Shown in pieces: positions 1 through 5,566 of a stretch of 5,566 bases of DNA. This stretch comes from Adhaeribacter sp. (lineage in GTDB: Bacteria > Bacteroidota > Bacteroidia > Cytophagales > Hymenobacteraceae), in the NCBI GenBank assembly GCA_028288395.1, contig JAQBNV010000678.1, positions 1-5,566 on the forward strand, written 5' to 3'. Every line of letters starts with the position of its first letter. Position 1 is the first letter of the stretch. Under the pieces are notes generated by a model. The model saw only the letters and a program-made list of their open reading frames with translations, had not been told where the DNA came from and made no database searches. Made by a program: the position numbers and the translations under genes.

Positions 1-2
1 AT

Positions 3-194
3 AGGCACTATGCCGTGGGTAAGGATAGCGGACTGACAGCTTATATAGAGCGCTTTAACTGTACTTTAAGGCAAAGAGTAGCCCGATTAGTGAGAAAAAG
101 CTTGAGCTTCTCTAAATCAATTGATACTCATATGGGCGCCATTAAGTATTTTATCTGCCATTATAACTCAAAGAGAAAAGCATTACATCTTTAG
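3..194 (+). CDS. IS1-family transposase, C-terminal end (partial, 5' end outside window)
   Basis: An open frame entering from the left edge encodes 63 residues and stops with TAG at 192-194. It matches the end of the IS1-family DDE transposase, the enzyme that cuts and joins the insertion sequence ends. The diagnostic stretch is YIERFNCTLRQRVARLVRKS (codons 14-33 of the fragment) followed by LSFSKS; the E at 48-50 fits the last catalytic acidic residue of the DDE triad, and the Arg/Asn/Leu-Arg-Gln pattern after it is typical of IS1 InsB-type proteins. A tail GAIKYFICHYN follows, as in family members. The N-terminal zinc-finger/HTH part and the first two catalytic aspartates lie upstream of the window, so whether the element is intact cannot be judged. 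Translation in the next frame after about position 170 stays open to 313, but it does not look like transposase, so no frameshift is claimed. Confidence 0.85.
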   Translation, partial: RHYAVGKDSGLTAYIERFNCTLRQRVARLVRKSLSFSKSIDTHMGAIKYFICHYNSKRKALHL

Positions 195-465
195 CTCTAC
201 CGGTGAGCAAACCACTTTGGCCGAAGTACATAATTCACTTGAAAAATAATGCCACAAAGGAAGTCAGGTATAGAAATCTAATCCATAAATTTTTAATCAG
301 CTATAATATTTGAATATATCCTATTTGCTGCTGTCAATGGCTCTTTCTTAGAAAATTCCCAAAGCTAACTTCTTTTGCTGGGCCCCTTAGTTTATTTTCT
401 ATTACATTAAACTCAGCAAGTACAATACCTATTCAGCTTTAGTTTATTTAAAAATTTCAATTAGC
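195..465. other. non-coding gap between IS1 transposase and the fecR-side promoter
   Basis: This stretch holds no credible gene; the longest ATG-initiated frames are only about ten codons. It must contain the right end of the IS1-like element if that element is complete, but no terminal inverted repeat or target duplication can be named without the left end for comparison. A GGTGA...CCACTTT stretch near 203-220 resembles an IS1 end only loosely and in the wrong orientation. The last 15-20 bases before 466 include an A-tract (about 450-454), which is also present at the same distance from the second copy of the promoter motif. Confidence 0.6.
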
Positions 466-497
466 GTAAGGGTTTTTAATTAGGCTAAGTGTCTTCT
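466..497 (+). promoter_or_regulatory. candidate ECF sigma promoter upstream of the fecR-like gene
   Basis: GTAAGGGTTTTT (466-477) and GTGTCTTCT (489-497) are separated by 11 bases. The same two blocks with the same 11-base spacing recur at 2975-3006, before the SusC-like gene, while the spacers agree at only about 5 of 11 positions. That is the pattern of a two-part sigma factor site: an upstream -35-like element and a downstream -10-like element containing GTCTT. A run of five A residues lies about 12 bases upstream in both copies, which could act as an UP element. If the second block is the -10, transcription would start near 503-506, giving a leader of under 30 bases before the ATG at 532. 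The role is inferred from the repetition and from the ECF sigma gene nearby; no start site is proven. Confidence 0.7.
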
Positions 498-531
498 ACT
501 GTAGAAACAAGTAAATTAACGTTTCGGGATC

Positions 532-1581
532 ATGTCATTAAAACATTCTGTTACCAAAGAATTATTGTTTATCTACTTTGAAGGCAAGGCTACTCCCTTA
601 CAAAAGCAGAGGATTGGAGATTGGATGGATGAACCTGAAAATGAAGAGTTCTTTTATGAGTGCGTTCACGAGTGGGAACTGGCCAATCTTAAATACGAAG
701 CGGATGTAAATGAGGCAATAAAAAAGTTTAGACATAAAATTCCGAAAAAACCCAGTGCAGAGATTGGACCTATTAAAGTAATAGAACCTACAAATCCTGA
801 ATACACTTATTTCCCGGTGGCTGCACCTTCACCCAAAAGGCGTGCCTTACTGGTTGCGGCATCTGTTGTATTCCTCCTCTGTTTAAATATTTGGTTCTTT
901 AAAGATTTCATACTTTTTAAAACTTTCCAGACAGGGTATGGGCAAATCAGTACTATTACACTTCCCGATGGTAGTAGAGTAACACTCAATGCTAATTCTG
1001 AACTGGAGATATACCGTTTTGGATTTGGGAACTTAAGTCGCCAGGTTTCTTTAAAAGGCGAGGCCAATTTCAAAATTGTGCATACGCCCGATGATCAGAA
1101 ATTTATTGTTTTAACCGGAATACCTTTAAAAGTTGAAGTCCTTGGGACAGAGTTTAATGTTTTTGCCCGTAAGAGAGCAACTAAAGTGGGGTTATATGAG
1201 GGAAAAGTCAAGGTGACCTATGGACAATCAACGGAGCCGGAAAAAACGGTTAATATGCTTCCTGGCGAGTTATTTAGCATGGATCCAATTCATAAGACTT
1301 TAGAGATAAAAAAGGTCCTGCATCCTGAAAACTTTGCTGCTTGGCAACATGGCCGTTTTATCTTTGAAAATACTACTTTAGGAGAAATAAAAAATATATT
1401 AGAGGAAAAGTATGGAATAGAAATAAGGTTTAAAAATTTGCGCGTAGCTGAACAAACAGTATCAGGCTCCTTTAAGGGTAATTCTGTAAACGAACTGCTA
1501 CAAGCCCTGGCAGAAACTTTAGAACTTGATGTTATCCAACAAAATAATACGATTGTCATCTCGGTAAAAAATTCTGATTAA
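532..1581 (+). CDS. FecR-family anti-sigma factor / inner-membrane signal transducer
   Basis: A 349-residue protein of usual length for the Bacteroidota FecR family. Residues 1-70 form a cytoplasmic sigma-binding region with the family's opening pattern (LLFIYFEGKATPLQKQRIGDW, here residues 11-31). One membrane helix follows at about 105-123 after the basic PKRR, placing the rest in the periplasm. The FecR domain spans about 136-230 (GQISTITLPDGSRVTLNANS, GEANFKI, VLGTEFNVFA, LYEGKVKV). A DUF4974-like C-terminal domain covers about 277-345 (FENTTLGEIKNILEEKYGI ... VSGSFKGNSVNELLQALAETL). In the family it holds its partner ECF sigma factor until an outer-membrane transporter signals occupancy. 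The partner is probably the sigma factor encoded at 2039 and the sensor the STN-bearing SusC-like protein at 3304. An in-frame TAA at 517-519 rules out a start further upstream. It sits first in the cassette, before the sigma gene, which is not the commonest order. Confidence 0.93.
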   Translation: MSLKHSVTKELLFIYFEGKATPLQKQRIGDWMDEPENEEFFYECVHEWELANLKYEADVNEAIKKFRHKIPKKPSAEIGPIKVIEPTNPEYTYFPVAAPSPKRRALLVAASVVFLLCLNIWFFKDFILFKTFQTGYGQISTITLPDGSRVTLNANSELEIYRFGFGNLSRQVSLKGEANFKIVHTPDDQKFIVLTGIPLKVEVLGTEFNVFARKRATKVGLYEGKVKVTYGQSTEPEKTVNMLPGELFSMDPIHKTLEIKKVLHPENFAAWQHGRFIFENTTLGEIKNILEEKYGIEIRFKNLRVAEQTVSGSFKGNSVNELLQALAETLELDVIQQNNTIVISVKNSD

Positions 1582-2038
1582 CCAATTTGTTGACTTCTTC
1601 ATCTAAAGGGAAAAAACTTACTTGTTTAAAGTACAAAGATGGATTTATGGATTTACTTTTTATTATAATTAATATTCTCTTACGAATTATAATCTCGCTC
1701 CACTCCTCTTATTAGTTATCGCTTGGGAGCTAAAAGTAGCGGTTGGCTTTCAACTAGATTATTAAGTTCAATTTAATATTTAAATAATTAATTATAAAAT
1801 TCATGAAAATATACAAGAAGAAGCCTATAACTTAGAAGACTACAGGTATCTGATTATTTAAATAAAATGTTTAACACAACTCTACTATCTAAATCTAACT
1901 CATTTAAAATCATTTGTTTTCGGTTTATTCTTTATTTATATTTAATAACTAACAAAAAGTAAAACCCATATTTCTTTTTCTAATGTTTCATTTATAATTC
2001 GGTTAATCAGCAAATTACAAATATTTTAAAAGAACCGT
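1582..2038. other. 457-base AT-rich gap between fecR-like and sigma genes
   Basis: No gene is supported: frames are short and broken by stops (for example a ten-codon frame at 1803-1835). The two-part motif found before the fecR-like and SusC-like genes is absent here, and I see no convincing Bacteroidota housekeeping promoter (TAnnTTTG with a TTG-type -33 box), although AT-richness makes this hard to judge. The one clear structure is a perfect inverted repeat at 1662-1693. The sigma gene may therefore be read from an unrecognised promoter in this gap or by read-through from the fecR-like gene. Confidence 0.6.
1662..1693. repeat. AT-only 9-bp inverted repeat downstream of fecR-like gene
   Basis: ATTATAATT (1662-1670) and AATTATAAT (1685-1693) are exact reverse complements around a 14-base loop, about 80 bases after the fecR-like stop codon. 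The stem is entirely A/T, so as RNA it would be weak, and it has no U-tract directly after it, unlike a standard intrinsic terminator. It could be a weak attenuator between the fecR-like and sigma genes, a protein-binding palindrome, or chance in very AT-rich DNA. Confidence 0.35.
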
Positions 2039-2722
2039 ATGGAGAGTAATCCTAAACTGTTTTCTGATAATCTAGGTAATCAGGAAACTCCTGCTATCCA
2101 TTCGGGAAACAGTGAACCTGTTCTAAAAGGACAAGAAGCTATTGTCCTTGATAAGGAATCATTTATCCGGCATGCTTTTGCCAATGATCCGCAATTAGGA
2201 ATTGAGTTACTATACCGGCATTATTTCCAATCCCTTTGCAGCCATGCGGTACGGCTTCTATATTCCCAAGCTATTGCGGAAGATTTAGTCTCAGAAATTT
2301 TTTATCAACTTTATGCCAGTGGTTCTTACCAAAATATAAAGACTTCTTACCGGGCTTATTTATATAGAGTTGTTAGAAACCGGGCCTTGAACTATAAACG
2401 GGATGAGAGCAAATGCTCCCACGATATAGACCAATGTGGTAAAATCCCAGACACTTACCACCAACGGCCTGATGCAATAGCAGAATACGGTGAACTTTAC
2501 AATTGTCTTGAAGAAGGCATCAATTCACTACCAACCCAGTGTCGCAAAATCTTTTTAATGAATCGCTTCGAAAACAAAAAATATTCCGAGATAGCGGAAG
2601 AACTTCAGCTTTCTCCCCGGACAATAGAAGTACAAATTAGAAAGGCTCGCCACTTTTTGAGAACCATATTGATTAAATATAAGGTGTTATTAATATTAAT
2701 TATCCCTTTTAATCATCTATAA
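2039..2722 (+). CDS. ECF-subfamily RNA polymerase sigma factor (sigma-70 family)
   Basis: A 227-residue protein with the two conserved ECF domains. Region 2 spans about 54-121 (ELLYRHYFQSLCSHAVRLLY, AEDLVSEIFYQLY, YRAYLYRVVRNRALNYKR), covering core-polymerase binding and -10 recognition. Region 4 spans about 161-211 (INSLPTQCRKIFLMNRFENK, YSEIAEELQLSPRTIEVQIR), a helix-turn-helix for -35 recognition. There is no region 3, as expected for ECF. It probably directs polymerase to the two identical motifs at 466-497 and 2975-3006 and is held in check by the FecR-like protein. Two points are unusual or notable: an N-terminal extension of about 40 low-complexity polar residues before the usual start of the fold, and a short hydrophobic C-terminal tail (VLLILIIPF, 216-224). 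An in-frame TAA at 2027-2029 blocks any upstream start, and no other Met occurs before residue 174, so ATG 2039 is the only ATG start that keeps region 2; a shorter non-ATG start nearer residue 38 cannot be excluded. Confidence 0.93.
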   Translation: MESNPKLFSDNLGNQETPAIHSGNSEPVLKGQEAIVLDKESFIRHAFANDPQLGIELLYRHYFQSLCSHAVRLLYSQAIAEDLVSEIFYQLYASGSYQNIKTSYRAYLYRVVRNRALNYKRDESKCSHDIDQCGKIPDTYHQRPDAIAEYGELYNCLEEGINSLPTQCRKIFLMNRFENKKYSEIAEELQLSPRTIEVQIRKARHFLRTILIKYKVLLILIIPFNHL

Positions 2723-2974
2723 GCAAGGATTTACACCAATTATTTTTTGCAAATATTACCGGCTACGGCTTATTTTGGCTACTATCCAGCAGCTTATGCT
2801 TTCGTTTTATTATCAAATACCTTTCCCTTTAGTACAGATCAGGACTATTCTTTTATGGTTCTTCAATTTGGTTATGAAAGCTTTTTTGGCATTTAGCTAC
2901 TGACTTGATTAATAATCTGAAATAGAATTACAGAAAAATAAAAAACTGAAAAAGGTTAAAAAAACATAATCAGG
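2723..2974. other. non-coding gap after sigma gene
   Basis: No gene or clear terminator is supported between the sigma stop and the second promoter motif. One frame is open across about 2730-2903 but its only early ATG (2796) would give a 35-residue hydrophobic peptide with no recognisable features or start signal, so I do not call it. GGCTAC occurs twice close together (2761-2766 and 2777-2782). The end of the gap becomes very A-rich (about 2935-2968), which may belong to the promoter region that follows. Confidence 0.55.
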
Positions 2975-3006
2975 GTAAGGGTTTTTCATATTGTTATGTG
3001 TCTTCT
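2975..3006 (+). promoter_or_regulatory. candidate ECF sigma promoter upstream of the SusC-like gene
   Basis: GTAAGGGTTTTT (2975-2986), 11 bases, then GTGTCTTCT (2998-3006): both blocks and the spacing are identical to the site at 466-497. Similarity extends upstream, with AG two to three bases before the first block, AAT/TAA-type bases further out, and an A-tract ending about 12 bases before it. Transcription would be expected to start near 3012-3015, which leaves a leader of roughly 290 bases before the SusC-like ATG at 3304, in contrast to under 30 bases at the fecR-like gene. The function as a promoter read by the ECF sigma factor at 2039 is inferred. Confidence 0.72.
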
Positions 3007-3303
3007 TGTTATAACCTACTAGAATAACCTGGGCATCATTAAACATATTTTATTCCTATTTATAACCCTAAAATTTAGATTATGGAATACAAACCACATA
3101 ATATTAAAGGTCATTAATTAACCGGACAGCCTTCCCTAAAAGTGACGGCTGTTTAACAACCTTCAATAAAATTTATCACATTTGAAAGCCACTTTTTAGT
3201 GACCAGGGATTGTTGTGCCCGAAGTTCTTGGTTGTTATTGCCGCCATTTAGCATTTAAATAGGCATTTTTATGATTATTATAATCTATTAATTCCATCCT
3301 CAT
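3007..3303 (+). promoter_or_regulatory. long 5' leader of SusC-like gene with possible RNA structure
   Basis: If the motif at 2975-3006 is the promoter, this whole stretch is transcribed leader. Its middle (about 3121-3250) is visibly richer in G and C than the DNA around it and contains complementary segments: ACAGCC 3126-3131 with GGCTGT 3147-3152 (15-base loop), and TAACAACC 3154-3161 with GGTTGTTA 3230-3237, which would enclose a small hairpin CACT 3190-3193 / AGTG 3198-3201. A rival pairing is also possible between CTAAAAGT...GGCT (3136-3150) and AGCCACTTTTTAG (3187-3199). An 11-codon frame (ATG 3082, stop 3115-3117) lies ahead of the structured part. No known riboswitch class is recognised; the folding is read by eye only. 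Confidence 0.4.
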
Positions 3304-5566
3304 ATGAAAAAAATATTTTACAAATTTGGCTCGTGCGGAATGCTGATAGCATTTTTATTTACTTGGCAACTGCAACTCCAAGCCCAAGTAATGGCATATA
3401 AGCCACCTATCCAAAATAAGCAGTTGAAGACATCTTCCTACCAAAGTATTAGTGTAAAAGATGTCTTAATGAGACTTAGAAATCACTACAAGGTAGATAT
3501 TTTATTTTCTGACAAATTGGTAAAAGATTATAAAGTACCTGATAATGCAGTGGATTTAAAGAACTCTTTGGAAGCGAATCTAAAATCAGTAGTGCAACCA
3601 GTTGGACTGGATTTTAAAAAAGCTAAGGATGGATCTTATTTAATCATACGTAACGCATCGGAAGACAAAACATCTAATAATACCGGGGTTTTTACCCCTA
3701 TGTTAAATACAGGTGTAGAAGAAGCTAAAACCATAGTGGCCAAAACTGTCTCGGGGAAAGTAACGTCAGAAGCGGGTGAACCATTAATTGGTGTGACGGT
3801 GGTTTTAAAGGGTACTACTACCGGCACTAGTACGGATGCAGGCGGTAGTTATGCAATAGAAGTGCCAGACAATAGCGGCACCTTAGTTTTTTCCTATATT
3901 GGTTTTTTAGCCAAAGAAGTGATAGTGGGGAATGCAACAACCCTTAACGTAACGATGACCGCTGATGCTAAAGCGTTGGATGAAGTAGTAGTGGTTGGGT
4001 ATGGTATCCAGAAGAAAACCTCGGTAACAGCCGCCGTATCTACCTTAAAAGGAAAAGAAATAGCATCTACCCCTATTTCTAATTTGAGCAATACTCTAGG
4101 AGGTAGAGTTGCGGGAGTAATCGTTAGGCAAAACAATGGTGAACCAGGAAATGACGCATCAAATATTTATGTTAGAGGAATTTCTTCCACTGGAGGAAAT
4201 CAACCTTTATTAATAGTAGATGGGATACCGAGAGATTTTAAACAGCTTGATCCTAATACCATTGAGTCATTTACTGTTTTAAAAGATGCTGCTGCGGTAG
4301 CTCCTTATGGGGTTGCGGGAGCTAACGGCGTAATTCTAGTAACAACTAAGAGTGGAAAATCAGGAGACCCTTCCGTAACCTATAATGGCTATGTAGGCTT
4401 CCAAAATCCAACAGTATTCCCTCAGTATGTCAGTGGGTATCAATTTGGCTTACTACAAAATGCTGCCGCGAAAAATGCCAACCTACCCCTTCCATATTCG
4501 GATGTGGCACTTCAAAAGTTAAGAGACGGTTCCGACCCGGACGCTTATCCGGACCCTAATGTAAAAAGGGACTTAATCACTAAAAATGCCATTTTAACTA
4601 ATCATAATGTTGAAGTTTCTGGAGGAACTGAAAAAGTAAAATACTATGGCAGTTTAGGATATCAATTCCAGGAAGGCATGTGGCCATCTACCAATGATAA
4701 GAGATATAATTTGGCTCTTAATATGAGTGCTCAGGTAACTAAAACAACCAATTTTACATTGGGTGTAAATGGCAGGTCTCAACATTCTTCTTATCCATCC
4801 ATAACCTCCGGACGTCTTTTTGAATTAATAGGATACACCCACACTCAAAACGGCCCATTATATTTTAGTAATGGTATACCAGGTACCTACATATCCGCAA
4901 GTCTCATGAATAGTGGCTATACAAAGATTAATACAACCGCTTTGTATACACAATTATCCCTTGATCAGGAGTTACCTTTCATTAAGGGGTTAAAAGCGAA
5001 GTTAACAGTTGCTTACGATCCAACCATCATCATGAATAAACTCTGGCGTATTCCTATTCACAAAGGCACTATCAATACAAAAGTAACCCCCTATGTAATT
5101 ACAGATGGGATATTTGAACAAACAAAATCATCCTTAAACCAAAGTTTCAGCCAAGCCTACCAACTTACTTATCAGGGGTCGTTGAGCTATGTAAAAGCGT
5201 TTGGCAAAAACCATATTGGTGCTTTAGCACTGTTTGAAGCAAAAGATAATAATTTCATGAGTCTGGCAGCTTCCAGAAGAAATTACAACCTGAATATTGA
5301 TGAGATTAGCCTCGGAAGCTCAAGCAATGCTGATATGACCACCAGTGGCACATCAAATGATGCTAGGCAAGTTGGTTTGGTATATCGTGTAACCTACGAC
5401 TTTGCGGACAAATATTTATTTGAAGCTAGCGGTAGGTATGATGGCAGCTATTATTTTGCTCCTGGTCATCGGTTTGGTTTTTTCCCGGCTTTCTCCATGG
5501 GTTGGCGTTTGTCAGAAGAAAATTTCATGAAAGAGTTAGGGTGGCTTGATAATCTTAAAATCAGGG
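3304..5566 (+). CDS. SusC/RagA-type TonB-dependent outer-membrane transporter with STN signalling domain (partial, 3' end outside window)
   Basis: The frame is open from ATG 3304 to the right edge (754 codons, no stop); full family members with this layout are usually about 1,000-1,200 residues, so the C-terminal barrel is missing. Stops at 3256 and 3289 block a longer start. In order: a signal peptide (about 1-27, MKKIF start, hydrophobic core, cleavage likely near LQLQA); an STN domain (about 49-117, ISVKDVLMRLRNHYKVDILF ... GSYLII); a polar linker; a carboxypeptidase-regulatory-like domain (about 149-218, VSGKVTSEAGEPLIGVTVVL, FSYIGF); the TonB-box-like LDEVVVVGYG (225-234); the plug (about 240-350) with VRGIS (290-294), PLLIVDGIP and VLKDAAAVAPYGVAGANGVI (326-345); then beta-barrel strands. 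Such proteins import large ligands, often glycans or peptides, through the outer membrane with a SusD lid, powered by TonB. The STN domain marks it as a transducer that can signal to the FecR-like protein upstream. The ligand cannot be deduced. A susD-like gene is expected just beyond the window. Confidence 0.95.
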   Translation, partial: MKKIFYKFGSCGMLIAFLFTWQLQLQAQVMAYKPPIQNKQLKTSSYQSISVKDVLMRLRNHYKVDILFSDKLVKDYKVPDNAVDLKNSLEANLKSVVQPVGLDFKKAKDGSYLIIRNASEDKTSNNTGVFTPMLNTGVEEAKTIVAKTVSGKVTSEAGEPLIGVTVVLKGTTTGTSTDAGGSYAIEVPDNSGTLVFSYIGFLAKEVIVGNATTLNVTMTADAKALDEVVVVGYGIQKKTSVTAAVSTLKGKEIASTPISNLSNTLGGRVAGVIVRQNNGEPGNDASNIYVRGISSTGGNQPLLIVDGIPRDFKQLDPNTIESFTVLKDAAAVAPYGVAGANGVILVTTKSGKSGDPSVTYNGYVGFQNPTVFPQYVSGYQFGLLQNAAAKNANLPLPYSDVALQKLRDGSDPDAYPDPNVKRDLITKNAILTNHNVEVSGGTEKVKYYGSLGYQFQEGMWPSTNDKRYNLALNMSAQVTKTTNFTLGVNGRSQHSSYPSITSGRLFELIGYTHTQNGPLYFSNGIPGTYISASLMNSGYTKINTTALYTQLSLDQELPFIKGLKAKLTVAYDPTIIMNKLWRIPIHKGTINTKVTPYVITDGIFEQTKSSLNQSFSQAYQLTYQGSLSYVKAFGKNHIGALALFEAKDNNFMSLAASRRNYNLNIDEISLGSSSNADMTTSGTSNDARQVGLVYRVTYDFADKYLFEASGRYDGSYYFAPGHRFGFFPAFSMGWRLSEENFMKELGWLDNLKIR

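Noticed and set aside
200..225. IS1-like terminal repeat after the transposase
   Set aside because: Only GGTGA and CCACTT resemble an IS1 end, and they are oriented as a left end, not as the right end expected here.
170..313. Possible frameshift extending the IS1 transposase in the next frame to 313
   Set aside because: The main frame already ends at a position typical for the family, and the alternative frame does not resemble transposase sequence beyond a few residues.
807..1559. Minus-strand open frames at 807-1073 and 1290-1559
   Set aside because: They lie wholly inside the well-supported fecR-like gene on the opposite strand and show no domain-like sequence.
1803..1835. Ten-codon frame in the gap between fecR-like and sigma genes
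   Set aside because: It is too short to support, with no start signal and no conserved feature visible.
2761..2782. Direct repeat GGCTAC as a terminator or binding site
   Set aside because: Two 6-base copies in tandem orientation cannot form a hairpin and may be chance.
2796..2903. 35-residue hydrophobic small frame after the sigma gene
   Set aside because: It has no recognisable motif or start signal, and its hydrophobicity is expected from T-rich non-coding DNA.
3636..4136. Minus-strand open frames at 3636-3827 and 3894-4136
   Set aside because: They are antisense to the regulatory-like and plug regions of the SusC-like gene, whose own translation matches the family throughout.
1..5566. 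CRISPR array, tRNA or rRNA genes
   Set aside because: No regularly spaced repeats, cloverleaf-like segments or rRNA-like stretches were seen on either strand.

Overview
The window looks like part of a low-GC Bacteroidota genome, probably from the Cytophagales, Chitinophagales or Sphingobacteriales side, although the sequence alone does not fix the order. The evidence is a FecR-type anti-sigma factor with a DUF4974-like end, a Bacteroidota-style ECF sigma factor, and a SusC/RagA-type TonB-dependent outer-membrane protein. Intergenic DNA is very AT-rich and the genes lack clear Shine-Dalgarno sequences.

Layout, all on the + strand: (1) positions 3-194, the last 63 codons of an IS1-family transposase, cut by the left window edge; (2) 195-531, non-coding DNA ending in a candidate ECF promoter (466-497); (3) 532-1581, a FecR-like anti-sigma factor/signal transducer; (4) 1582-2038, an AT-rich gap with one perfect inverted repeat; (5) 2039-2722, an ECF sigma factor; (6) 2723-3303, a 581-base gap holding a second copy of the promoter motif (2975-3006) and a long, possibly folded leader; (7) 3304 to the right edge, the first 754 codons of a SusC-like transporter with an STN signalling domain. 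This last gene has no stop inside the window, so a stop-bounded ORF search can miss it.

The three intact or partial cellular genes form a cell-surface signalling unit. In the known FecA/FecR/FecI scheme, substrate binding to the outer-membrane transporter is passed from its periplasmic STN domain to the anti-sigma factor in the inner membrane, which then frees or activates the sigma factor, and that sigma factor transcribes the transporter gene. The cassette carries DNA evidence for this loop: a 12-base and a 9-base block, identical in both copies and separated by exactly 11 bases in both, stand before fecR-like and before susC-like but not before the sigma gene. This is the most interesting observation here. 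The gene order (anti-sigma first, then a 457-base gap, then sigma) differs from the more usual sigma-then-FecR order. The substrate cannot be deduced; the SusD partner and any enzymes would lie beyond the right edge.
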